A stretch of DNA of 30,648 nt from an uncultured Blautia sp. (GTDB lineage Bacteria; Bacillota; Clostridia; Lachnospirales; Lachnospiraceae). The stretch covers positions 1 to 30,648 of the forward strand of contig URHH01000020.1 of the NCBI GenBank assembly GCA_900547615.1. The letters are read 5' to 3'. The notes beneath the pieces were generated by a model. It was not told the DNA's origin and searched no databases. It worked only from the letters and a program-made list of their open reading frames with translations. This document shows, one piece after another, positions 15,984 through 24,271 of this stretch; the first letter of the stretch is position 1, and every line of letters starts with the position of its first letter. Made by a program: the position numbers and the translations under genes.

Positions 15984-16012
15984 ATCTTAGCACGGAAATA
16001 TCAATCCGTCAA
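15984..16012 (-). promoter_or_regulatory. Promoter of the rplU-to-rsfS operon
   Basis: Minus strand: TTGACG (16007-16012), 17-bp spacer, TAAGAT (15984-15989). Strong match with ideal spacing, ~75-nt leader to rplU. Confidence 0.78.
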
Positions 16013-16044
16013 TATGATTTTTGAAAAAAATCTCAGATTTTGTC

Positions 16045-16413
16045 TTATTTTTTTACAGGCAGAATTTCAATCCAGTATCCGTCCGGGTCTGTAATAAAAT
16101 AAATGCCCATTTCCGGATTTTCAAACGCAATGCACCCCATCTCCTTATGATGTTTGTGCAGCTCTTCATATTTATCTGTATCAAATGCAAGATGAAATTC
16201 ACATTCTCCAAGATTGTAGGCATCTGTTCTGTCACGAAGCCATGTAAGTTCAAGCTGGAAATCTGTTTCTCCGTCCCCAAGATAAACCAGTTTAAAAGAA
16301 CCGTCAGGAGCGTTTAACTCTCTTACCGGCTCAAGACTCAAAGCCTCTTTGTAAAAAGCAAGACTTTTTTCAAGATTTAATACATTAAAATTAAAGTGTG
16401 CAAATTTCAGCAT
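16045..16413 (-). CDS. VOC-superfamily glyoxalase I-like protein
   Basis: 122 residues with two beta-alpha-beta-beta-beta modules. The four metal ligands of glyoxalase I are present: His6 (KFAHFNF), Glu55 (FQLELTW), His74 (CEFHLAF) and Glu116 (YWIEILP). It therefore likely isomerises a methylglyoxal-thiol adduct, or is a close relative. GGAGG precedes ATG 16413. It follows the RNase G gene by 36 nt, probably on the same transcript. Confidence 0.87.
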   Translation of the reverse strand: MLKFAHFNFNVLNLEKSLAFYKEALSLEPVRELNAPDGSFKLVYLGDGETDFQLELTWLRDRTDAYNLGECEFHLAFDTDKYEELHKHHKEMGCIAFENPEMGIYFITDPDGYWIEILPVKK

Positions 16414-16449
16414 AATGTTCCTCCAAAATTTTTAGTTGACATAAAAATA

Positions 16450-17664
16450 TTATCGCAAACTTATTTCTTTTAAATCCTCAGAAAGAGGACGGCGTACTTT
16501 TTTTCTTGTCATCTCCAGAATATGAAGCGGCGTAATATCTACTGCCTTTGCCTTGACCGAATCTTTCCTTAAATATTTCTGAAGCACATGAAAGAGCTCG
16601 TCCTGATGGTCCGGGTTTTCCATATTAATAAAATCAATAAGAATAATGCCGGACAGATTTCGAAGACGGAGCTGCCTTGCGATTTCTCCTGCTGCCTCCA
16701 GATTGATTTTCCGGTACGTCTCCTCCGCCTTTTTCTTCCCTGTAAACTTTCCGCTGTTTACATCAATAGATACAAAGGCTTCCGTCTGCTGGATCACAAG
16801 AAAACCGCCGCTTTTTAACCACACCTTCTGCTTCTGCGCCTCTTCGAGAACAACGCCAAGACGGTACAGCTTATATAAAGGAAGGAGCTTATCTTCATAA
16901 AAGCGCACCTTCATTTCCTCTCCTGGACTTATTTCTTTCAGATATGCAGAGATACATGTAAAAGCCTCCGGAATATCTGTCACAATCTCGTCCAGACATT
17001 TGCTGCATACGTCCCGGACCGCATTCATATAAAAAGGTTCCGTTTCATAAACGAGGCTGAAACAGGTGCGGTTTCTGCCATAAACCGCTGTTTTTTCATA
17101 AAGGCGCTTCAAAAAAGAAAGCTCTGTAAGAAATTCTTCCTTACTTGCCTCTCCCGCGTTTGTGCGAACAACAATGCCGTACTTCCGGGGAGCAATCTCT
17201 CTTTCTTCTTCCAGCCATTTATTCAGACGGTTTTTCTCCTCCTGGATCAGCTTCTTGGAAAATCCGATTTTTTTCTCTCCTGTGGTGAGAACCAGATATT
17301 TTCCTGTAAAATTCAGATTCGTAGTTACTGCGGGAAGCTTTCCCTTCATTGCCTCCCGGCTTACCTGTACAAGGAGCAGGTCACCCGGACGAAGGGGCGC
17401 GTTTCCTGTTCTTCCGGAAGAAAACACAGGATTTTTTACATCACTTAGCGGAAGGTAACATCTGACTCCCGGAGCGATCATGACAAACGCAGCCTGGATA
17501 TTGGCGGCAATATTTTCCACCTGTCCCACATAAATATTGCCTAAAATGGACTTTTTTCCTTTTTCCTCAAGCATCAGTTCCATGATGTGCCCGTCTTCTT
17601 CCAGAGCGCAGGCATTACAGGGAACGCCTTCTATTTCCATTTCGGCAATAATAAGCTTACTCAA
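16450..17664 (-). CDS. rng: Ribonuclease E/G family protein
   Basis: Endoribonuclease of rRNA/mRNA processing. An S1-like RNA-binding segment (~38-75, ILGNIYVGQVENIAANIQAA, then FVMIAPG) precedes the RNase H/DNase I-like catalytic part. The two Mg-binding Asp are in VSIDVNSGKFTG and IILIDFINM. The frame is open to 17727, inside the upstream gene; the family N-terminus (SKLIIAEME) points to TTG 17664, with GAGG close upstream and an 8-nt overlap with DUF2344. The next ATG is 17640. The protein (404 residues) stops after LEMTRKKVRRPLSEDL, without the Zn-link CPxCxG that usually follows. Confidence 0.88.
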   Translation of the reverse strand: MSKLIIAEMEIEGVPCNACALEEDGHIMELMLEEKGKKSILGNIYVGQVENIAANIQAAFVMIAPGVRCYLPLSDVKNPVFSSGRTGNAPLRPGDLLLVQVSREAMKGKLPAVTTNLNFTGKYLVLTTGEKKIGFSKKLIQEEKNRLNKWLEEEREIAPRKYGIVVRTNAGEASKEEFLTELSFLKRLYEKTAVYGRNRTCFSLVYETEPFYMNAVRDVCSKCLDEIVTDIPEAFTCISAYLKEISPGEEMKVRFYEDKLLPLYKLYRLGVVLEEAQKQKVWLKSGGFLVIQQTEAFVSIDVNSGKFTGKKKAEETYRKINLEAAGEIARQLRLRNLSGIILIDFINMENPDHQDELFHVLQKYLRKDSVKAKAVDITPLHILEMTRKKVRRPLSEDLKEISLR

Positions 17665-18364
17665 CTTCCTCACCAAGGGCTTCCAGAGGGACAAATACCG
17701 GTTTTTCTTCCATTCCTGTATTTGCATACACTTCCAGTCTCTCTACTGCATATGCAAAAGGAGAAAGCTCTTCTCCCAGCCATTTAAAGAAGGTATCTGT
17801 CACAAGCTCCGGTTTTGTATAATTGGCGCTTGCGGAAGCCAGCATATAAAAGATTTTATTTTCATGAAGCTCCATCTTATAAATAAAAGGACGGATATTT
17901 ACTTCCTTTTCACTTTTCTTTGTCTTCTTTGTAACAAGAATCTCCTCCTGAGACAGAAACTGGGAAATTTTATCCTTCCAGTTACTTTTGGGTTCTTTTC
18001 CCTCGCGAAATTCTACGTAGTAATCGGCTGCTGCCACAAGGGACATTGCCTTACTTGCTTTTCCGTCCTCCACCTGGCGGGCGCTTAAAACTTCCATACC
18101 CTCTGCCATTGTGCTGTTTAAGCGCTTTACGATTTCCTTTGTGGGAATGGTTTCTGTAAATTCCACATCAAAATATTCCCCCTGGCTTGTAGTGCCTACT
18201 CCGAGAGGAGCTGCAAAGGACATGATCATATGAGGGCTGTAGCCTCCGGAAAAAGCAGCGGGAAGCCCGGCTCTTCTGATGGCTTTCTGAAAATAACGCA
18301 TTGTATCAAGATGTCCTACAAACTTTACAGGTCCCTGCTTGCTGAATTTAATTCTCACCTTCAT
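17657..18364 (-). CDS. DUF2344 (TIGR03936) radical SAM-linked protein
   Basis: 235 residues beginning MKVRIKFSKQGPVKFVGHLD, with GGYSPHMIMSFAAPLGVGTTS, the signature of the family encoded beside, or fused to, the TIGR03960 radical SAM protein. Biochemical function is not established; the constant company of RNase G and ribosomal protein genes has suggested an RNA-modification role. The upstream ATG 18382 is part of the ribosome-binding site (GGAGGAGG), so 18364 is chosen. It overlaps the 3' end of the radical SAM gene by 17 nt. Confidence 0.9.
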   Translation of the reverse strand: MKVRIKFSKQGPVKFVGHLDTMRYFQKAIRRAGLPAAFSGGYSPHMIMSFAAPLGVGTTSQGEYFDVEFTETIPTKEIVKRLNSTMAEGMEVLSARQVEDGKASKAMSLVAAADYYVEFREGKEPKSNWKDKISQFLSQEEILVTKKTKKSEKEVNIRPFIYKMELHENKIFYMLASASANYTKPELVTDTFFKWLGEELSPFAYAVERLEVYANTGMEEKPVFVPLEALGEEVE

Positions 18365-19376
18365 AACATACGCCTCCTCCATATCGTTTTGCCCCGCAGC
18401 CGGAGCACTGCTGACGGCAGTTCGGTGTCACCGTCTCATTTTTTGCCTGCTGCCACTCGCGGATCAGGAATTTCTTTGTCACTCCCGCATCAATAAAATC
18501 CCACGGAAGGATTTCTTCCACGTCGCGCTCACGAAGCGTATAGAAATCAACGTCTACGCCGGTTTCGGAGAAAGCCTCTTTCCATATGTCATAACGGAAG
18601 CTTTCCGACCAGGCATCGTAAAGAGCGCCTTTTTCGTATGCCTTTAAAATTACGTCTGCACATCTTCTGTCACCTCTTGCAAGGAAACCTTCCAAAATGG
18701 TAACGTCCGGCTCATGCCAGTTGTATTTAATGCTTCTCTGATTTAACTGGGCGCGGATTTCTCCTTTTACTACCTTCGCCTTTTCAATGAAATCCTCCTC
18801 TGTGTACATAGAAGCCCACTGGAATGGCGTGAACGGCTTTGGAACAAAGAAGGAGGTGCTTACATTAATCTGTACCTTTCCATTTCTGTTCTCCTTTGGA
18901 ATCTCATAATATTCCTCCGCGATTTTCTGGGCAAGATGGGCAATCCCTTTCATATCCTCCTCTGTCTCTGTAGGAAGACCGAGCATAAAATAAAGCTTTA
19001 CTCTGTTCCAGCCGCCGGCAAACGCCTCTCTTGCGCCTTTTAAAATCACTTCCTCCGTAAGACCTTTATTAATTACGTCGCGAAGTCTCTGAGAGCCCGC
19101 CTCCGGCGCAAAGGTAAGACTGCTTTTCTTTACGTCCTGTACCTTGCTCATCACGTCAAGGGCAAAGGCGTCGATACGAAGAGACGGAAGAGAAATATTT
19201 ACAGCCTCCTCTTTAAACTCGTCGATCAGGAAATTTACCAGTTCTTTCAGTTCTGTATAATCGCTGGAACTTAAAGAACTTAAAGAAATTTCCTCATGTC
19301 CTGTATTTTTCAGCATCTCTCTTGCGGATTCCTTTAAAGTCTCCACGTTCCGCTCTCTTGTTGGACGGTAAATCAT
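18348..19376 (-). pseudogene. 3' part of frameshifted radical SAM gene (TIGR03960-like)
   Basis: Continues the gene that starts at 20211, but in another frame. Coding similarity begins at 19400, just before the first ATG of this frame (19376): GGC TGC CGT TTC TGT reads GCRFC, the second and third cysteines of the Fe-S motif. The core of the radical SAM barrel follows (SSLSSSDYTELKELVNF, PSLRIDAFALDVMSKV, LTFAPEAGSQRLRDVINKG), then FFVPKPFTPFQWASM, and a C-terminal cysteine set (CRQQCSGCGAKRYGGGVCY). Translated alone from ATG 19376 it lacks all three cluster cysteines and cannot be a working radical SAM enzyme. Confidence 0.85.
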
Positions 19377-20211
19377 ACCTGCCTGACAGAAACGGCAGCC
19401 TGATGCAGCCTCTCTGGATTTCCAGAGTTACACGATCCTGTGTTGCCTTTATAAACGGAACAACAGGAGCGGGAATAGCGCGGTATCCGGCTTCCATATC
19501 TGTTACAATCTGTTTGGAAACAGTTTTGGGGACACCCGGACGGTTCGGCTTAAAAGAAGCGATCGTTCCGTCTTCTTTATAAGTCACATCGTAAAAAGCA
19601 GGCACATAAATTCCCGGGATCTGTGCCGCCATCATAAGAAAGTCTTCCCTTGTGCCGCCTGCTGCCTGATTCTTTTTATAAGCGTCAAAAAGCGCATCAT
19701 AGGAAGTTTCTCCCTCGCCAATATAAAACAGGTCAAAAAATGCTGCCAGAGGCTCCGGATTATAGGTACATGCGCCCCCTCCGATTACAATCGGACCTTC
19801 CTTACGCTCAGAAGCCAGAAGCGGGATCCCGCTTAAATCCAGAACCTGAAGCACGTTTGTATAACACATCTCGTATCCGAGCGTGATTCCCAGAAAATCG
19901 AAATCCTTTACCGGATCCTGAGACTCCAGAGCAAACAGAGGAGTCTTTTCCCGGCGCATAACCTTATCAAGGTCAGTCCACGGAGAAAAGACACGCTCGC
20001 ACCATACGTCTTCCCGCTCATTAAAAAGATTATAAAGAATCATCATGCCAAGATTGGACATGCCGATTTCATAGACGTCCGGAAAACACATAGCGAACCT
20101 AATATCCACTTTTTCCGGGTCTTTCATGACACTATTGACTTCATTCCCGATATACCGGGCGGGTTTCTCGATTTTTAGTAATATTTCATCATTTAATGCA
20201 AGTTTTCTCAT
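19294..20211 (-). pseudogene. 5' part of frameshifted radical SAM gene (TIGR03960-like)
   Basis: Starts at ATG 20211 (AAAGGA 6 nt upstream) and carries the N-terminal B12-binding-like half: FAMCFPDVYEIGMSNLGM, LGITLGYEMCYTNVLQVLDL, IVIGGGACTYNPEPLAAFFD and FYIGEGE, then RVTLEIQRGCI. After the first motif cysteine (codon 19405-19407) and ATC (19402-19404) only one base, 19401, separates ATC from GGC TGC where a codon is expected. The frame therefore shifts and ends after ~35 unrelated residues. One intact gene would span 18348-20211 (~620 codons). First gene of the radical SAM/DUF2344/rng/glyoxalase cluster; no convincing promoter seen upstream. Confidence 0.86.
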
Positions 20212-20489
20212 ATATTTCCTTTCTGTTTTTGTATATATTTCACAAATTCTTTTGAACCTGTTTTTGACTTTTCAAGGTGAAAAATCGATATTTTTTATGT
20301 TGTTTTTCGTATGTAAATTTTACTGATTTTATGTGTTTTTCGTTCAAAAATCCGGTTTGGTCATTTTTCTCATATTTCCCTTACTATTTATCACTGGAAA
20401 ACACCATGCATAATTATACAACACGATACAACATTACAGAAGCGTCTGCTATGTGATTGACTCATCCAATCTACACCATTATATACATT
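20212..20489. other. AT-rich intergenic boundary, core genome to accessory patch
   Basis: No gene or clear promoter seen. The one structure is a tandem 10-bp repeat, ATACAACACG (20416-20425) and ATACAACATT (20426-20435), next to the 3' end of an integrase gene. This is where a recombinase arm or att site could lie. Confidence 0.4.
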
Positions 20490-21758
20490 TTAGGGAAGAA
20501 CTTCAAGCAAATATCTTTCGTCAAGCGGAATCAATTGTGCGGCGTTATTCTTAGGCAAAACCTCTAGAGCAAAGGCGATTATTTCGCAGTCGGCATTGTA
20601 TACAACTCTTTCCGTATTAACATATATTTCTTGGGTAAAATCGGCTGAATAATGCCCTAAGCTTGCAGCAATAGCCTTCATGCTTATTTCAAATTCCGCC
20701 AGAATTGTTGCGTATGTATTGCGTAGTTTTCTCCAAGGTATTTTTGTAAAACCACATTTTTCCATTAACCTTGTATATGCCTTCTGAGCAAAACCCCGAT
20801 GGTATGGTTTCCCATCGTCCTGACAACACAGATATCCATAGTCATGAAAATCTGGGATATTTGCACGTAACTCTTCATATTTTTGTCTTTGAAGTATAAT
20901 TTCATCAATAACAAAGTCAGCCAGTGGGGTTCCTCGGACACTGTTTCTGGTTTTTGTCCGTAGTTCCTGGGTAAGAAGTTTACCATCTTCCAATCCTTCG
21001 TTTTTTGTGCTTCTTCCTAACTGACGTTCAATATAAATTTCATGATTACCGAAATCAATATCTTCGTATTTTATTGCAATAATTTCTGATATGCGTAAGC
21101 CGGCTGTCAGTGCTAATAATAATGCTATAAAAATTTTAGGCTCTTCTTGTTTGCATAGGTATAACATTATCGTAACCTGCTGAAGTGTATATACTGCCGG
21201 TAAAGCTGGAGGTTGATCAACATGTTCTGCCTTCTTATTATTCTCTATTTCACATTTTTTCTTTGTTTTTCGTTTTACTTTTATTGCAGATTTTACAGGA
21301 TTCAAATAGATAATATGATTTTCCAATGCGTATTGAAATGATCCACCAATAACGCCATATGCACTTCTCAATATGGAGTCGTAGGGGATGCTATCGAGCA
21401 CTGCAATCAAATCATCTCTTTGTATAGCTGTGATTTTTTTATCCCCCCAGACTACCAGAAAATAATTATATATGATATTCCGATATGCCGTATAGGTGTT
21501 ATAAGCAATATCAGCTTCATCAATCATATAATAGTAAAGCCAATAATCAAAAAATTCTCTGGCTGTATATTCAAATGGTACAAATGTTTTTTCGTGAAGT
21601 TGTTTGATTGTATTTTCTCTTGCTTTTATCGCTTCTGTTTTAGAAACAAATCCCCCTCTTTGCATTGGACAAACTTTTCCCGATTCAAAAACAATTTCAA
21701 AACGAAAACAGTATTTTTTCCGAGCTTTGACATAAGTTACACTATCACTGATTTCCAT
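20490..21758 (-). CDS. Tyrosine recombinase/integrase with variant box II
   Basis: 422 residues. The N-terminal AP2-like arm-binding part (residues ~1-60, KKYCFRFEIVFESGKVCPM) is followed by a SAM-like core-binding domain (YTAREFFDYWLYYYM, YRNIIYNYFLVVWGDKKI) and a catalytic domain. Arg is present in TAGLRISEI, Arg in WRKLRNTYAT, His in SLGHYS and Tyr in EIYVN. The box II His normally found as H-x-L-R is replaced: the site reads RKLRN. This can be tolerated in some recombinases but may lower activity. It is AT-rich compared with the upstream operon, and 43 bp downstream of a second recombinase on the same strand, consistent with a transferred element. Confidence 0.86.
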   Translation of the reverse strand: MEISDSVTYVKARKKYCFRFEIVFESGKVCPMQRGGFVSKTEAIKARENTIKQLHEKTFVPFEYTAREFFDYWLYYYMIDEADIAYNTYTAYRNIIYNYFLVVWGDKKITAIQRDDLIAVLDSIPYDSILRSAYGVIGGSFQYALENHIIYLNPVKSAIKVKRKTKKKCEIENNKKAEHVDQPPALPAVYTLQQVTIMLYLCKQEEPKIFIALLLALTAGLRISEIIAIKYEDIDFGNHEIYIERQLGRSTKNEGLEDGKLLTQELRTKTRNSVRGTPLADFVIDEIILQRQKYEELRANIPDFHDYGYLCCQDDGKPYHRGFAQKAYTRLMEKCGFTKIPWRKLRNTYATILAEFEISMKAIAASLGHYSADFTQEIYVNTERVVYNADCEIIAFALEVLPKNNAAQLIPLDERYLLEVLP

Positions 21759-21801
21759 GAAATAATTTTACCGTAGAAGAAAGTTTCACTGACCGGAGGT
21801 T

Positions 21802-22656
21802 TTATGATAGGTTTTGCATGCATACTATCCCTCCTTTGCTGCGAACTTTGACGGCACCAATTGCCGGATCCATTACAGAATCAATAGTTTTTGCTATTTC
21901 TTTCTTCGCTTCCATGATTCCACAATAGATTTCAAATGTTGTAGCTACACTTTTATGTCCCATTAATTTTGATATCTTTTCCAATGAAACACCCTGCTCA
22001 ATCAGTATCGTAGCCAACATATGACGAAGCCCATGCATTGTAATGTGTGGAAGTCCATTGCGTTTGCAAATTCTTTTTATTGCTTCAGTGTAAGTTCCAT
22101 CTGACTTTATATTTCCCTTTACGCCAAGACAGATATATTCAGCCCATTCATGATTTTCTGTAATTTTGAGAATTTCTTCATTTTCCTTTTTCCTTATTTC
22201 CAATTCATCAAAAATAAAAGCTGAAATGATCAATGTTCGATAGCTGCTATAAGATTTTGGCGGTTTTGTGGATAATCTTTGAGTAGCGATTTTGTATGTA
22301 CGATCCTCTTCAATAACTACATCGTAATCACGTGTTATTTGTCGATTTATGGATACTGTGTGTTGCAAAAAATCAAAATCTTTGTATTTTAATCCCATTA
22401 TTTCCCCTTTTCTAAGACCGCAAAACAGGGCTAGCAACACCTCTAAATAGATGGAATGGTATTCCTTTGCTGCAGCAAGAAAGATCTTAACTTGTTCCTT
22501 GGTTAGAATCGTAATTTTAGGGGAATTTTTTAAATATCCGTCATTTAATGCATCAGTTAATGCCAAATGAATGACTTTATAAGCCATGGCAGCAGAGCAT
22601 TTTGAATATCCATCACATTCATCAATCAGGTCGTCTAAAAACTTCGTGGTAACCAT
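21802..22656 (-). CDS. Second tyrosine recombinase/integrase, 5'-truncated
   Basis: 284 residues from ATG 22656 with a complete catalytic domain: CGLRKGE, MHGLRHMLAT (His, Arg, His), LMGHKSVATT and Tyr in FEIYCGI. The ATG has no ribosome-binding site, and the same frame stays open upstream to a stop at 22762-22764, reading SRLFERSAEVGYSWTIYQ and continuing, which looks like the core-binding domain. No start codon lies in that extension and the arm-binding domain is absent, so the gene has lost its 5' end, probably by a rearrangement near 22,740. Expression as a short protein is possible but doubtful. Confidence 0.8.
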   Translation of the reverse strand: MVTTKFLDDLIDECDGYSKCSAAMAYKVIHLALTDALNDGYLKNSPKITILTKEQVKIFLAAAKEYHSIYLEVLLALFCGLRKGEIMGLKYKDFDFLQHTVSINRQITRDYDVVIEEDRTYKIATQRLSTKPPKSYSSYRTLIISAFIFDELEIRKKENEEILKITENHEWAEYICLGVKGNIKSDGTYTEAIKRICKRNGLPHITMHGLRHMLATILIEQGVSLEKISKLMGHKSVATTFEIYCGIMEAKKEIAKTIDSVMDPAIGAVKVRSKGGIVCMQNLS

Positions 22657-22717
22657 GCCTAATAAAACATCTCGTTTTACTTTAGGTAAAATGATCTGAT
22701 AGATGGTCCATGAATAG

Positions 22718-22894
22718 CCAACTTCGGCTGAACGTTCGAATAAGCGTGAGAAAATAGACTTTCAATTAGAAAGCGGCAGACACCGCTCAACTAAGATATG
22801 GTACTGCCGCCTGTATCACATCCTCATGCTTCAGCATTTGGATGCCTGGGATTTGCCCTTTGAACTGAGCCATTATATTCCTAGTATAGAATAA
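22718..22894 (+). pseudogene. Unrecognised coding remnant (C-terminal fragment)
   Basis: A start-less open frame of 58 codons, ending at TAA 22892-22894, reads SAERSNKREKIDFQLESG, then RHRSTKIWYCRLYHILML and QHLDAWDLPFEL. Its composition (Trp, Tyr, Cys, charged residues) looks like real protein, so I treat it as the tail of a gene whose 5' part is gone. The opposite strand carries a rival 28-codon frame (22787-22873: MAQFKGQIPGIQMLKHEDV, then IQAAVPYLS) with AGGA upstream; only one is likely real. I recognise neither. Confidence 0.35.
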
Positions 22895-22965
22895 ATTAAA
22901 TTTCTGCTATATATTTTTGAGATGATGTATGGTAAAATAGTGTTATCAAAGAAAGGATGATCGCT

Positions 22966-23278
22966 ATGAGAAAAACATATCTTCCTCTGTCAGATGAAGA
23001 CAGGAATTACCTTAAATCATTATCAAAAAAGAGAACCATTCAGGCACAAGTCGTGGATCGTGCCAGGATTCTTTTATATAAAGCCGATGGAATGACATTC
23101 CAGGAAATTGCTGATAAACTTGCAATCAGCACTGCCACGGTACGCCTTTGTGTTTCGAAGTTTCATAAAGGCGGTGTGGATGCTGCACTGTTTGATGTCC
23201 AGCGTCCTGGACGTCCATCCGAAATCACCGACGATGCGAAGGCATGGATGATCAGTATTGCGTGTCAGAGACCGTTTA
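22966..23278 (+). pseudogene. IS630-family transposase, N-terminal fragment
   Basis: Starts at ATG 22966 (AAAGGA 8 nt upstream; an ATG at 22957 is within that site). About 100 residues match the helix-turn-helix domain of IS630-type transposases: RARILLYKADGMTFQEIA, LAISTATVRLCVSKFHKGG and ALFDVQRPGRPSEITDDA. Similarity ends at CQRP near 23274; the frame then runs through the 3' end of the opposite-strand araC gene to a stop at 23352. The DDE catalytic two-thirds and the right end are missing, so it is dead. Confidence 0.82.
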
Positions 23279-24073
23279 TCACAACATTTCTAAACATGAT
23301 TTCCGATACTCACTTGGTGTCTGGTTATACCTCAGTTGGAATACCCGGTTAAAGGTCCTTTGGCTCTCAAAACCAGCTTCCAGATAAATATCAGTAATCC
23401 TCATCTTTGTGTTTTCCAACAAAGAAGTCGCATAATTTAAACGAATTTCATTTAAGTATTGATTGAAATTTGTATGAAAGATACCTGAAAATACTTTAGA
23501 CAGTGCAAACTTATTGACACCCAGCGCTGATGCCACTTTCCCAAGTGTAAGTTCCTCCTGGAAATGTGACAACAGGTAGGACATGGCTGCATATATCAGA
23601 TCATTGCTCCCTACACTGTCTTTTTCTATGAACCGAAATGTTTCCCTGCACCGGTATAATATAATCTGTAAATAAGCCTGTCCCACAACCTCGCTGACCT
23701 TCTTGTCTTTTATCAGGCAGCCTAGGGCATTTTTGACCTCCTCATGTAAATCTGCCCTGGCAATCACTGGATTTTCCGGACATTTCTTCTGAAGAAGTGA
23801 CATGAACGGACCACTTAGTTCCAGAGAGGCATAAAACTGGTACACCTCATTCTTTCCCTTTGCAAACACCTGGTAATGATGGATCAGGTCTGGAAAAACA
23901 ATGGCAAAATCTCCTTTTTCCATGTGATACAGCTCATATCCCACGCCAAGTTCCAGTTCCCCCTGTGTGACATAGACAAGTTCAATCGCATTGTGAAGAT
24001 GAGGGGGAACATGGTGCGGCTTTTTCTTTACAATACTGAATTTCTCTTTTTGTTCCTCATACGATGGCTGCAT
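23279..24073 (-). CDS. AraC-family transcriptional regulator (cupin sensor)
   Basis: 264 residues. An N-terminal cupin-like sugar-sensing half (VPPHLHNAIELVYVTQGELE, MEKGDFAIVFPDLIHHYQVF) is followed by two helix-turn-helices at ~165-260 (LTLGKVASALGVNKFALSKV, and ITDIYLEAGFESQRTFNRVF), ending in the family motif TPSEYRKSC. GAAGGAAC precedes ATG 24073. It reads away from a plus-strand promoter at 24097-24151 and lies downstream of the symporter on the same strand with no terminator between, so lacZ read-through could also express it. The ligand is unknown. Confidence 0.92.
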   Translation of the reverse strand: MQPSYEEQKEKFSIVKKKPHHVPPHLHNAIELVYVTQGELELGVGYELYHMEKGDFAIVFPDLIHHYQVFAKGKNEVYQFYASLELSGPFMSLLQKKCPENPVIARADLHEEVKNALGCLIKDKKVSEVVGQAYLQIILYRCRETFRFIEKDSVGSNDLIYAAMSYLLSHFQEELTLGKVASALGVNKFALSKVFSGIFHTNFNQYLNEIRLNYATSLLENTKMRITDIYLEAGFESQRTFNRVFQLRYNQTPSEYRKSCLEML

Positions 24074-24096
24074 GATGTTCCTTCCCCCTTCAAGAA

Positions 24097-24151
24097 TTGG
24101 CTACATTTCTTTTTGATTTGGCACGCAGGTTTTCTGCCCATCCGATATAAT
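24097..24151 (+). promoter_or_regulatory. Candidate AraC-activated promoter, divergent from araC
   Basis: A perfect TATAAT (24146-24151) without a good -35 is preceded by two TTGGC boxes at 24097-24101 and 24118-24122, exactly 21 bp apart (two helical turns), the spacing of AraC-type half-sites. The second box adjoins the -35 position. This layout suits activator-dependent transcription toward 24185. The box similarity is short, so this is tentative. Confidence 0.45.
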
Positions 24152-24184
24152 AAACCCAGAAATCAGGAAAGGAGAAAAACCAAA

Positions 24185-24271
24185 ATGAAAAAACTGATAA
24201 ACTATTTAAAAAAAGTCATGAACTTCTATGCTGTTTATTTTAATTGTACCAATCATAATTATCGTCTTTAA
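24185..24271 (+). pseudogene. Orphan 5' end of a lost gene (28 codons)
   Basis: ATG 24185 has a strong ribosome-binding site (GGAAAGGAG) and the candidate promoter above. It reads MKKLINYLKKVMNFYAVYFN before running antisense into the last codons of the symporter gene (ends 24240) and stopping. Good signals on so short a frame suggest the first ~20 codons of a former araC-controlled gene whose remainder was replaced by the lacZ-symporter segment. A genuine tiny membrane-active peptide is the alternative. Confidence 0.4.

Noticed and set aside
19294..19407. Programmed ribosomal frameshift in the radical SAM gene
   Set aside because: No X-XXY-YYZ slippery heptamer or downstream stimulatory hairpin seen near 19401; simple deletion or sequencing error is more likely.
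22941..22965. ATG 22957 as transposase start
   Set aside because: This ATG lies within/after the AAAGGA site with too short a spacer; ATG 22966 gives the family start MRKTYLPLS.
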